DNA of 64,000 nt, taken from NCBI RefSeq assembly GCF_052115865.1, contig NZ_JBQKME010000013.1, forward strand, positions 6,021-70,020, written 5' to 3'. The DNA is from Fundicoccus_A sp052115865. GTDB taxonomy: Bacteria; Bacillota; Bacilli; Lactobacillales; Aerococcaceae. Both the position numbers and the translations under genes were made by a program. Numbering within the stretch: position 1 is the stretch's first letter; the number at the start of each line of letters is the position of its first letter. Below are positions 35,727-43,772 of the stretch, piece after piece. The notes under the pieces are model-generated. The model saw only the letters and a list, made by a program, of their open reading frames with translations, had not been told where the DNA came from and ran no database searches.

Positions 35727-37022
35727 ATGACAACTTCAAATCAAGAACATAATATAATACTTGAAGATAATGATATAAAAATTTTTAAAGGTTTAACACA
35801 ACTAGAAATTGCTATCAATGAGCAATTACTTGATATTTTAGATTTAAATGCAGAACAATTAACCTATTATTTAGAAGACGCCATCTTGGAAAATCCTTTT
35901 ATTGATTTAGACTATGCAGTTGAATCTTTTTTAGGTAAAAATGCCCAATTTATTCCAGAACAAAAAGTAACGGGTATTGAGTCTCAATTACCGACATCAC
36001 CGCAGAGTCTTGCTGTCTTCTTATTTGAGCAAATCATGATGTTTCGTCAGACAGAGATTCGCGATATGATGGTACGCCTGGTTGATTATTTAGATGATAA
36101 TGGATTTTTACCTTATACCTATCAAGAATTGACTAAAGAAATCGAAGGAACATCAGAAATGGTTGTGCTCGATGCCATGACTTTAATCAAAACATTAGAA
36201 CCTGCAGGTGTCGGTGCCTATGACCTACAAGAAAGTTTAATGATTCAAACAGAGCGAGATTTGCATGCTCCGAATGTAGCCTATTATTTATTAGAAGAAT
36301 TTTATAATGAAATAATGGAAAAAGATTATGTGGAAATCCAACAAAAAACGGCCATTACAATCGATGAAATTAAGCAGTCAGTGAATTATTATCACACTTT
36401 AAGACCTGTGCCAGCAACACTATTTGATCGTCAAGCTAAAATTAATTTGATCCCTGATGTGACTTTATCGGTTAAAAATGATCAACTTGCTTTAAGATAT
36501 AACCGTCAATATTACCCTAAAATCAATTTTAACCAAAAATATTATGAAGAAATGCAAAGGGAACAAGACCTTACCTTGCAACAATATATCGAACCGAAAA
36601 AAGAAGCCTATAATGAGCTGACGAAAAATTTGCGTAAACGTGAACAGCTCATTTTAGAAGTGGTTCAAGCCATTATTATTGCACAAAGTGATTTCTTCTT
36701 TAATGATGTAACAGAGAAAAAACCTTTACTAATCAGAGATCTAGCTGAGACGACTCGTTTGTCCGAGCCAATTATTAAGCTAATTGTCACTAATAAAAAC
36801 ATTCAATTTAAAAAATCGGTGATGCCTTTAACGGACTTTATTAATGTAGCGAGTCACGAAGGACGTGGAGGTTTAACTGCTAAGAAAATTAAGGAAATCA
36901 TCCATAATTTCTTAAAAGAAGCACCTAAATCCATGACTGACCAAGAAGTTGTGGAAGAATTGGCTAAGCAAAAAGTTATTATTTCAGAACGTTTGATTAG
37001 TAACTATAGAAGCCAACTTTAA
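35727..37022 (+). CDS. rpoN: RNA polymerase sigma-54 factor, divergent
   Basis: 431 aa. The N-terminal activator-interacting region has GLTQLEIAINEQLLDIL and the core-binding start LEDAILENPFIDLD; the middle holds the core-binding domain with TLEPAGVGAYDLQESL; and the C-terminal DNA-binding part has LTAKKIKEIIHNFLKEA. The final RpoN box, normally ARRTVAKYR, reads SERLISNYR, and the helix-turn-helix lacks the usual STVSR. It is clearly sigma-54, but with altered DNA-recognition residues. No enhancer-binding activator or PTS operon is nearby. Confidence 0.88.
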   Translation: MTTSNQEHNIILEDNDIKIFKGLTQLEIAINEQLLDILDLNAEQLTYYLEDAILENPFIDLDYAVESFLGKNAQFIPEQKVTGIESQLPTSPQSLAVFLFEQIMMFRQTEIRDMMVRLVDYLDDNGFLPYTYQELTKEIEGTSEMVVLDAMTLIKTLEPAGVGAYDLQESLMIQTERDLHAPNVAYYLLEEFYNEIMEKDYVEIQQKTAITIDEIKQSVNYYHTLRPVPATLFDRQAKINLIPDVTLSVKNDQLALRYNRQYYPKINFNQKYYEEMQREQDLTLQQYIEPKKEAYNELTKNLRKREQLILEVVQAIIIAQSDFFFNDVTEKKPLLIRDLAETTRLSEPIIKLIVTNKNIQFKKSVMPLTDFINVASHEGRGGLTAKKIKEIIHNFLKEAPKSMTDQEVVEELAKQKVIISERLISNYRSQL

Positions 37023-37036
37023 AAACGATGAAAATA

Positions 37037-37068
37037 CCCGCATTTCGATACAAACATCAAAATGCGGG
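37037..37068. terminator. Bidirectional terminator rpoN / acidic membrane protein gene
   Basis: Stem CCCGCATTT (37037-37045) with AAATGCGGG (37060-37068), flanked by A-rich and TTTTCTG tails, between convergent genes. Confidence 0.8.
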
Positions 37069-37087
37069 TTTTCTGTATGTCTAACCA

Positions 37088-37828
37088 TTAATTCGAACTG
37101 TAAGTAAATAAAGGTTTGGTACTATTGGTTAAATGGTAAGGCGTTAGCTCTTGTGTGCTTTCATCATAATAAGAAATCATCACTAAGCGATTGCCTAACT
37201 CGGTTAAAGCAACAGTTAACAATTCAATGTCACTGTCATCATAAATATTATTGGCTTGAGTATAAGTCATAGGCACAATAATTCGAGCGACATAAACTGT
37301 ATCATCAGCTAATTCCATTTGAATTTGATCAACACTGGCGTTAAGTTCGCTTAAGGAAGTATTGTTTGCGAGTGCTGTCTCGATAGCATCTAGGTTTTCT
37401 TCGTCAATTCTTGTTTGTACATTTTCTTTTTCTTGATTAGTGTATTGAGACGCATAGTAGTCATCAATTGCGCTCTTTAAGTCGGATTTGTTAACATCAC
37501 TTGGAATCGTGGAAGCTGGGTATTCGGAATCCCCAACAATGGATTCATCAAATAGAGGACCTGATTCCTCTTCTGAACTTGTTTCTAGCACACTTTCACT
37601 CTCGCTCGCTTCTTCTTCTGAAGACGCAGATGATTCTGACTCCGATTCTTCTTTAATACTTGTTTCTTCACTTTCTTGTGTTTCAACCATCTCAGAGCTA
37701 GAAGAATCAATGACCTCCGTGGTTTGGTTGGACTGGCCATAAAAATATGTAAATAAATATATAAGGGCTGCGATTAATAAAACGATTAAAACAATCATCC
37801 CTTTTTGGTTAGAACCTGATCTTCGCAT
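37088..37828 (-). CDS. Membrane-anchored Ser/Glu-rich protein of unknown function
   Basis: 246 aa. A single N-terminal membrane helix (~10-28) with positive residues before it suggests an outside C-terminus. Residues ~38-95 are a low-complexity Ser/Glu stretch. The ordered C-terminal ~140 residues contain LKSAIDDYYASQYTNQEKE and IIVPMTYTQANNIYDDSDIELL and match no family I know. Convergent with rpoN, divergent from marR. The acidic linker resembles those of other secreted proteins in the window (28.1, 62.7 kb). Confidence 0.7.
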   Translation of the reverse strand: MRRSGSNQKGMIVLIVLLIAALIYLFTYFYGQSNQTTEVIDSSSSEMVETQESEETSIKEESESESSASSEEEASESESVLETSSEEESGPLFDESIVGDSEYPASTIPSDVNKSDLKSAIDDYYASQYTNQEKENVQTRIDEENLDAIETALANNTSLSELNASVDQIQMELADDTVYVARIIVPMTYTQANNIYDDSDIELLTVALTELGNRLVMISYYDESTQELTPYHLTNSTKPLFTYSSN

Positions 37829-37937
37829 ATAGAAATATTCCTTTCACATCATTAGTAGTTATAAGCATATCAAAATAAGGACAAATTACCATAACAAGAA
37901 AATGACAAATTTTTTTCATAAATTAAAAAGCTTCTAC

Positions 37938-37966
37938 TTGCTCAAGCTGATAACAGTTTGTATAAT
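37938..37966 (+). promoter_or_regulatory. Promoter of marR-exporter operon
   Basis: TTGCTC (37938-37943), 17-base spacer, TATAAT (37961-37966). The predicted transcript start near 37973 rules out the TTG at 37972 as the MarR start codon. Confidence 0.75.
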
Positions 37967-38019
37967 TAACGTTGCTAACTATTTCGCCAGTAAAAAGACC
38001 TAAAAAAGAAGGTGAATCC

Positions 38020-38487
38020 TTGAAAGATGAAGCAATCGTTAAACAAATTCAAGAAAATAACCGCAATATATATCAACTCGGACTTAAATTTTTTGACGGA
38101 ATTAAAACCATGCCTTTTAGTGAATACATCCTTTTATGTCAGTTAATTGAAAAGAAAAAAACCCCAACTCCTCTAAATATCACTCAATTAACCTATGAAC
38201 TAGAGGTAACTAAGCCAGCAATTTCGAGGACCGTAAAGGCTTTAGTCGATAAAGAATATGTTATGCGGACGATTGATCCCAATGATCGTCGTGCAACTTA
38301 TTTAGAGCTGACTTCAGAAGGTGAGGAACAATGCCATCACATTAGCACTCAATTACAGAAATTTATGTCTCTGGTATATGAAAATATTCAAGAGCAAGAG
38401 CTAGAAGACTACCTTAAGACGGGGAATAAAATATTTGCAGCCATGCAAGCAGTCTATCAAATGTCGATTGAAGGAGAGAAAGAATGA
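38020..38487 (+). CDS. MarR-family transcriptional regulator
   Basis: 155 aa winged-helix protein: LNITQLTYELEVTKPAISR (recognition helix) and the wing DPNDRRATYLELTSEGEEQ, the classic MarR DxRxxxxxLT pattern. The start is the TTG at 38020, 7-8 bases after GAAGG and downstream of the promoter start. It overlaps the first exporter gene by ATGA, so it is translated with the transporter it probably represses, as for many multidrug exporters. Confidence 0.9.
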   Translation: MKDEAIVKQIQENNRNIYQLGLKFFDGIKTMPFSEYILLCQLIEKKKTPTPLNITQLTYELEVTKPAISRTVKALVDKEYVMRTIDPNDRRATYLELTSEGEEQCHHISTQLQKFMSLVYENIQEQELEDYLKTGNKIFAAMQAVYQMSIEGEKE

Positions 38488-40670
38488 AAAAGTTATTTCG
38501 TCAGTTACAACCGCACTGGGGAACGGTCATCGTTATTATTGTTTTCCATATTTTGCATGCCTACACCATACTGCTGTTACCAGATTATACGTCTAGGCTG
38601 ATTGATGTCGGGATTCAAAATGAAGGATTTACTGAAGCAGCACCTTTGGCGATGACATCAAAAAGTTATGACAGCTTGAAACAAATCATGCTACCAGAAG
38701 AACTCGATGTTTTAGAAGCCAATTACCAACAAGGATCGGATGGTATTTATTATTTAGAAGAATCAGCTTCGAATCAAACCGAACAGCTGGAGTTTATTGG
38801 TTCGCATTTAGAAATGCCTCTGGCTATTTATCAAATGAGTCAAGAAATGAGTACAGAAGATGCGAATGCCATGATGAGTCAAATGGATTTAAGTTCACTT
38901 AATTTAGAAGATATTCGAACTGAGATTTCTAAACAATTGGATTCATTAGGCGACGCTACTGTTCATAGTGCAGCGATGCAGGCAGTTGCTCGTCAACACC
39001 GAGAGACAAATATTGACACCAGCCCGTATCAGCAGGGATATTTATTTAGAGAAGGTAGTGTGATGGTGGTCGTTTCGGTATTGGCCATGCTTTTTGCATT
39101 GGGGGCACATTATTTTGCGGCTCGAATTGGAGCGGCGATCGGACACCGTTTGCGGGAAAGTATTTTTGAAAAAGTCCTTCGATTTTCGCAAAAAGAAGTG
39201 GATCGTTTTTCAGCAGCTTCTTTAATTACACGGAGTACCAACGATATACAGCAAATTCAACTGGTGATGACTTTATTTTTAAGGGTCATTTTATTCTCGC
39301 CAATTCTAGCTTTTGGTGGAATTTTCTACGTTATTCGTACAGGTGCTAATATGACTTGGATTGTTGCTTTAGCTGTTGGTCTTGTGATGGTTATGGTCGG
39401 GATTCTGTTGTTTTTAACGATGCCACGATTTAAGATGTTGCAGTCTTTTATTGACCAAGTGAACTTAATTGCGCGTGAAATTTTAACAGGTTTACAAGTT
39501 ATTCGCGCTTTTGGACGTCAAAATTATGAAGCCAAACGATTTGATAAGGCTAACGTTCAGTTGCGGGATACTTATCTCTTTGTTGGACGGATGATGTCTT
39601 TAATGATGCCGTTGATGATGTTAATTATGAATGTTATTTCTGTCTTAATTGTATGGGTAGGTGGCCATCATATTGCTGATGGGAATATGCAAATCGGTGA
39701 GTTAACGGCTTATATTAATTATACGATGCAGATTATCTTTTCTTTCTTAATGTTTTCCATGATGGGGATGCAAGTTCCACGTTCGATTGTTGCCTCAGAC
39801 CGTGTTTATGAAGTTCTTGATACAGATATTTCGATTGCGGATAAGAAAGATCCGATTATATTAGAAAATCCAAAAGGTCTGATTCGTTTTGAAGATGTCG
39901 CTTTTAAATATGAAGGTTCGGATGAAAATATTCTTGAAGGAATTCAATTTGAAGCCCAACCTGGGAAAACAACGGCGATCATCGGTAGTACGGGTAGCGG
40001 GAAATCAACTTTACTAAATCTCTTGTTACGTTTTTATGATGTAACTGAAGGAAAGATAACGATTGACGGAGTTGATATTCGCGACTTGAGTTTGGAACAA
40101 TTACGTGACTTAATTGGGTATGTTCCGCAAAAAGGTGTCCTGTTTTCGGGGACGATTGAAAGCAATGTGACCTATGCTGATGCGAGTATTAGCCCGGATC
40201 AAATGCATGAAGCAGCTGAGATTGCGCATGCAACGGAATTTATTGATGAAAAACCGGATGGATATCAATCTGCGATTTCACAAGGTGGTACTAACGTCTC
40301 AGGTGGGCAAAAGCAACGCTTATCGATTGCAAGAGCCATTGTTAAACAACCGAAAATATTCTTATTCGATGATAGTTTTTCTGCCTTGGATTACCGAACG
40401 GATGCTTCTTTACGTAAAGCCTTAGGTGAGAAAACACAAGATGCAACGGTTATCATTGTTGCCCAACGGATTAGTACGGTTTTAAATGCTGATCAAATTA
40501 TCGTGTTAGAAGAAGGACGTGTAGTTGGTAAAGGTGACCATTTATCCTTAATGGAAGACTCGCAAGTATACCGCGAAATTGCGACATCTCAATTATCGCA
40601 AGCTGAAATTGAACGTCAAAAAGAAAAAGGTCGTCAGATTAAGCTGGAAGGAGTGAACGGCATTGGCTAA
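38484..40670 (+). CDS. Heterodimeric ABC exporter subunit with extracytoplasmic insertion (degenerate Walker B)
   Basis: 728 aa, longer than typical half-exporters (~580-600). The first membrane helix (~14-32) is followed by about 140 mostly hydrophilic residues (~45-180) before the second helix, so an extracytoplasmic insertion is likely. Nucleotide domain: Walker A GSTGSGKST, signature VSGGQKQR, Walker B IFLFDDSFSALD with Asp in place of the catalytic Glu. It overlaps marR by 4 bases and its partner by 8. It forms an asymmetric heterodimer with the next gene. Confidence 0.92.
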   Translation: MKKLFRQLQPHWGTVIVIIVFHILHAYTILLLPDYTSRLIDVGIQNEGFTEAAPLAMTSKSYDSLKQIMLPEELDVLEANYQQGSDGIYYLEESASNQTEQLEFIGSHLEMPLAIYQMSQEMSTEDANAMMSQMDLSSLNLEDIRTEISKQLDSLGDATVHSAAMQAVARQHRETNIDTSPYQQGYLFREGSVMVVVSVLAMLFALGAHYFAARIGAAIGHRLRESIFEKVLRFSQKEVDRFSAASLITRSTNDIQQIQLVMTLFLRVILFSPILAFGGIFYVIRTGANMTWIVALAVGLVMVMVGILLFLTMPRFKMLQSFIDQVNLIAREILTGLQVIRAFGRQNYEAKRFDKANVQLRDTYLFVGRMMSLMMPLMMLIMNVISVLIVWVGGHHIADGNMQIGELTAYINYTMQIIFSFLMFSMMGMQVPRSIVASDRVYEVLDTDISIADKKDPIILENPKGLIRFEDVAFKYEGSDENILEGIQFEAQPGKTTAIIGSTGSGKSTLLNLLLRFYDVTEGKITIDGVDIRDLSLEQLRDLIGYVPQKGVLFSGTIESNVTYADASISPDQMHEAAEIAHATEFIDEKPDGYQSAISQGGTNVSGGQKQRLSIARAIVKQPKIFLFDDSFSALDYRTDASLRKALGEKTQDATVIIVAQRISTVLNADQIIVLEEGRVVGKGDHLSLMEDSQVYREIATSQLSQAEIERQKEKGRQIKLEGVNGIG

Positions 40671-42549
40671 TAATAAAACGAACAATCAAGAATCTTTTGA
40701 TCCTGAAGTAAATGAAGAAAACCAAGACAAAGCCGTTAAGCGCCCGGCTTCGCAAGGAACGGCACTAGCAGCTGCCGAAAAGCCAGATGATTTTATGGGC
40801 AGTATTAGTCGGATTTTCAAAGAAATTCTTAAGCAAAAATGGCTGATGCTGGTCGTATTCATTTCTTCCATCGTATCCGTCGTTTTAAGCACCATGGGTC
40901 CTCGTATTTTAGGACAGGCAACGACAGAATTATTTAATGGTGTGGTTGCCCAGCTTCAAGGAACGGGTTCAATTGATTTTACGCGTATTAGGGATATTCT
41001 ACTGTTTGTCTTGTTCATTTATCTTTTAAGTGCTGTCTTTTCAGCCTTGCAAGGATTTATTATGACAAATGTGACAGAAAATGTGACCTATAGTTTAAGG
41101 AAGCGGCTGTTAGAAAAAATTGATAAAATGCCCATGAAATATTTTGAATCTCGCCCTTATGGTGAAGTACTTTCTCGTATTACCAACGATATTGATACCT
41201 TAGGTGGAGGTTTGAGTCAAAGTATTACACAAATTTTAACCTCTATCCTAACCATGATAGGGATTACTTACATGATGTTCAGTATAAATGTCACAATGGC
41301 CTTGATTGTAATGGTTGTTTTACCGGTGAGTATTTTTATGATTCGTTTTCTGATGCGTCGTTCACAAAAATTTTTCCAAACCCAGCAACGGTCATTAGGG
41401 ATTATTAACGGGCAAATTGAAGAAGTTTTTGCCGGTCAAAATATCGTTAAAGCTTTCAACCAAGAAGGTTCAGCTCTGGAAAGCTTTATGAAGGAAAACG
41501 ATGAACTTAAAGAATCAGCTTGGAAATCCCAATTTTTCTCTGGCATTATGTTTCCTTTAATGCGTTTAATCGGGAACTTAGGTTATGTAGCGGTTGTCAT
41601 CAGTGGAGCCTATATGGCGATTATGGGACGGATTTCGGTCGGCGATATCCAAGCTTTTACGCAATACGTTGGTCGCTTTACCCAGCCAATTACTCAAATG
41701 GCTCAAACTGTGACCCTCATGCAGTCGATGGCAGCGGCGGGGGAACGTGTTTATGAATTTCTGGACGAAGCAGAAGAAGATCAACATTCAGGACAAACAT
41801 TGGATGTTGATAAAGTCGAAGGAAATGTTGCCTTTGACCAAGTGAAATTTGGTTATAATCCTAACCAAGCAGTTATCCATCAATTTAGTGCTGAAATTAA
41901 ACCCGGACAAAAAGTTGCCTTAGTTGGACCTACGGGAGCTGGGAAATCAACTGTCGTTAAACTATTAATGCGTTTTTACGATGTGAATAGTGGAAAAATC
42001 ATGATTGATCATGTTGACAGCAGTCATTACAGTCGTGTGTCTTATCAACAAGCTATGGCGATGGTTTTACAAGATACTTGGCTCTTTAATGGTAGCCTCA
42101 TGGAAAATATCCGTTATGGTCGCTTGGATGCAACCGATGAAGAAGTGATTGAAGCGGCTAAAGCGGCTCGCGTTCACCACTATATTACTTCGCTAGCAGG
42201 TGGTTATGATTTTGAACTAAACGAGGAAGCCTCCAATATTTCACAAGGACAAAAGCAATTGTTAACGATCGCACGTGCCATTTTAGCAAACCGTCCCATT
42301 CTTATTTTGGATGAAGCGACCAGCTCGGTGGATACACGGACTGAAATTCTCATCCAAGAAGCGATGGACCGCCTGATGGAAGGACGCACGAGCTTTATTA
42401 TTGCCCACCGTTTATCAACCATCCGCAATGCTGATTTAATTTTATATATGGAACACGGCGATATTGTTGAACAAGGCAACCACCAAAGCCTAATGGATAT
42501 GAATGGCCGCTATGCCGACCTATATAATAGCCAATTCGTTACCCAATAA
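40663..42549 (+). CDS. Heterodimeric ABC exporter subunit (catalytic Walker B)
   Basis: 628 aa with an ~45-residue charged N-terminal tail, six membrane helices (~55-340) and a nucleotide domain: Walker A GPTGAGKST, degenerate signature ISQGQKQ, Walker B ILILDEATSSVD with the catalytic Glu. It complements the partner, which has the canonical signature but no Glu. The start is a TTG at 40663, 9 bases after GGAAGGAG, overlapping the upstream gene by 8 bases. The MarR gene at the operon head suggests induction by an exported or toxic compound. Confidence 0.93.
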   Translation: MANNKTNNQESFDPEVNEENQDKAVKRPASQGTALAAAEKPDDFMGSISRIFKEILKQKWLMLVVFISSIVSVVLSTMGPRILGQATTELFNGVVAQLQGTGSIDFTRIRDILLFVLFIYLLSAVFSALQGFIMTNVTENVTYSLRKRLLEKIDKMPMKYFESRPYGEVLSRITNDIDTLGGGLSQSITQILTSILTMIGITYMMFSINVTMALIVMVVLPVSIFMIRFLMRRSQKFFQTQQRSLGIINGQIEEVFAGQNIVKAFNQEGSALESFMKENDELKESAWKSQFFSGIMFPLMRLIGNLGYVAVVISGAYMAIMGRISVGDIQAFTQYVGRFTQPITQMAQTVTLMQSMAAAGERVYEFLDEAEEDQHSGQTLDVDKVEGNVAFDQVKFGYNPNQAVIHQFSAEIKPGQKVALVGPTGAGKSTVVKLLMRFYDVNSGKIMIDHVDSSHYSRVSYQQAMAMVLQDTWLFNGSLMENIRYGRLDATDEEVIEAAKAARVHHYITSLAGGYDFELNEEASNISQGQKQLLTIARAILANRPILILDEATSSVDTRTEILIQEAMDRLMEGRTSFIIAHRLSTIRNADLILYMEHGDIVEQGNHQSLMDMNGRYADLYNSQFVTQ

Positions 42550-42608
42550 CCCTCCTAATAAATATCTCTGCTTTTAATTATTTTTAATAAAATTTGTTTT
42601 AACTTAAT

Positions 42609-42637
42609 TTGTTTACCGATTATAGCCTTGTTATAAT
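42609..42637 (+). promoter_or_regulatory. Promoter of DUF218 gene
   Basis: TTGTTT (42609-42614), 17 bases, TATAAT (42632-42637). Its predicted start lies only a few bases before ATG 42650, so the downstream ATG at 42689, with AGGAG 8 bases before it, is preferred. Confidence 0.7.
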
Positions 42638-42688
42638 GGTTGATGTTGTATGTCTAATCAGAGATATTTATTCATAGGAGCGTTGAGA

Positions 42689-43342
42689 ATGTATCGGATA
42701 TTACAAATAATTTGGCGATTTTTAATCGGTATCATTAAACTAATCCTATTTGGCTTGGTTGTGTGTATTTCGCTCATTACGGTCATTAATTTTTTTGTGA
42801 TTGGATCGACTTACGGCGATTTTTATACAGTTTCTGACTTAGCTACAACGGAAATGATGGTGGATGAAGTTCCGATTTTAGTTTTAGGAGCAGGCATTAT
42901 TGATAATTCAAAACCATCTGGGATTCTAGCTAATCGTTTAGATATGGCGATTGAACTCCATCAATTAGCACCTAATAAAACAATTGTCGTTAGCGGTGAC
43001 CATACGGATCAATATTATAATGAAGTTGCAGTAATGCAAGATTATTTAATTGAACATGGCGTCGATGAAAAGAAGATTCTTTTAGACCCGAAGGGTTATT
43101 CGACTTATGAGAGTATTGAGCAGTTACCACAAATAATGGATACAGAGCGTGTGATTATTTGTACACAAGGTTACCATTTATCCAGAGCCTTAATGATTGC
43201 TAAGGGATCGGGCTTAGAAGCTGTGGGCGTCCCGTGTGAAGAAGTGGGATCCGGACGCTTTAAACGTGAAGTCCGAGAAATATTTGCTCGCGTGAAAGAT
43301 GTTATGGTCGTCTACTTTGGATATGAGCAACCTTTTATATAG
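42689..43342 (+). CDS. DUF218-domain membrane protein (YdcF/SanA-like)
   Basis: 217 aa: one N-terminal membrane helix (~10-32), then a DUF218 domain with the motif VLGAGIIDNSKPSGILANRL, the conserved IVVSGDHTD block, the region KILLDPKGYSTYESIEQLP and ICTQGYHLSRALMIAKGSGLEA. DUF218 proteins such as SanA and YdcF affect envelope permeability or bind SAM; their chemistry is not settled. It is monocistronic. Confidence 0.85.
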   Translation: MYRILQIIWRFLIGIIKLILFGLVVCISLITVINFFVIGSTYGDFYTVSDLATTEMMVDEVPILVLGAGIIDNSKPSGILANRLDMAIELHQLAPNKTIVVSGDHTDQYYNEVAVMQDYLIEHGVDEKKILLDPKGYSTYESIEQLPQIMDTERVIICTQGYHLSRALMIAKGSGLEAVGVPCEEVGSGRFKREVREIFARVKDVMVVYFGYEQPFI

Positions 43343-43480
43343 ACAAAAGCCTATTGCAAAGGTGTTTATGAAGATTTTTCTAATACTTCAAATTAAATTC
43401 TCATTTTAGCTTGACATATGTTAATTTGTTGAATAGAATAGACTCATCAAATAAAATAATTCTTAAAAGAGGGAACCGAA

Positions 43481-43537
43481 ATGTGTACAATTGGTAAATT
43501 ACAAGTTAAACGATACTTTTACAGCTATTTTAGATAG
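43481..43537 (+). CDS. Tyr/Phe-rich leader peptide
   Basis: An 18-residue ORF, MCTIGKLQVKRYFYSYFR, with AAGAGGG 7 bases before the ATG and about 40 bases after the predicted transcript start. Three Tyr and two Phe lie within six codons immediately before the stop. Position, size, ribosome site and the downstream hairpins fit a leader peptide sensing aromatic aminoacyl-tRNA. Inferred from sequence only. Confidence 0.75.
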   Translation: MCTIGKLQVKRYFYSYFR

Positions 43538-43588
43538 TGTTTGTGTCTTATTCCTAGATACAAACACCAAAACGAAAGTTTGTATCTA
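43537..43588 (+). promoter_or_regulatory. Mutually exclusive leader hairpins A:B and B:C
   Basis: Segment A, GTGTTTGT (43537-43544), overlaps the leader stop and is complementary to ACAAACAC (43560-43567). The overlapping segment TAGATACAAAC (43555-43565) is an 11-bp perfect complement of GTTTGTATCTA (43578-43588). Only one pairing can form at a time, and A is within reach of a ribosome stalled at the Tyr codons. Confidence 0.75.
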
Positions 43589-43612
43589 TGAAGAGCTGTG
43601 TAATTAACCATG

Positions 43613-43642
43613 CCTGCATAGATGATAAAAATCTAATGCAGG
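43613..43642 (+). promoter_or_regulatory. Leader hairpin carrying the antiterminator segment
   Basis: CCTGCATAGAT (43613-43623) pairs with ATCTAATGCAGG (43631-43642), one bulged A. Its loop and 3' arm include GATAAAAATCTA (43624-43635), a perfect 12-base complement of TAGATTTTTATC (43698-43709) in the terminator. Confidence 0.75.
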
Positions 43643-43687
43643 ATTTGTAAAAGTTACGCATATTTTGAAGCTTCTTTGCGTATATAC

Positions 43688-43725
43688 AAGACCGATTTAG
43701 ATTTTTATCTAAGTCGGTCTTTTTG
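43688..43725 (+). terminator. Attenuator terminator before TrpXYZ-type importer
   Basis: A 15-bp stem AAGACCGATTTAGAT (43688-43702) with ATCTAAGTCGGTCTT (43707-43721), one G-U pair, 4-base loop, then a T run. It is placed within the leader, not at an operon end. Confidence 0.9.
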
Positions 43726-43772
43726 TTTGATAAAGATAAAAATAATAACAAGCAAAAATAGGAGGAAGAAAA

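Larger units (their letters stand above)
43343..43772 (+). promoter_or_regulatory. Promoter and attenuator leader of the TrpXYZ-type importer
   Basis: A 430-base region before the first binding-protein gene. It holds a strong promoter TTGACA (43411-43416), 17 bases, TAGAAT (43434-43439), a leader-peptide ORF (43481-43537), competing hairpins (43537-43588), a third hairpin (43613-43642) and a strong terminator (43688-43725), then the importer ribosome site GGAGG. The terminator stands about 50 bases before the first start codon, so most transcripts should end unless it is disrupted. No T-box AGGGTGG motif is visible. Confidence 0.85.

Noticed and set aside
43440..43735. T-box riboswitch before the TrpXYZ-type importer
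   Set aside because: No AGGGTGGNACCGCG-type T-box sequence or stem I landmarks; the leader ORF and alternative pairings explain the region better.
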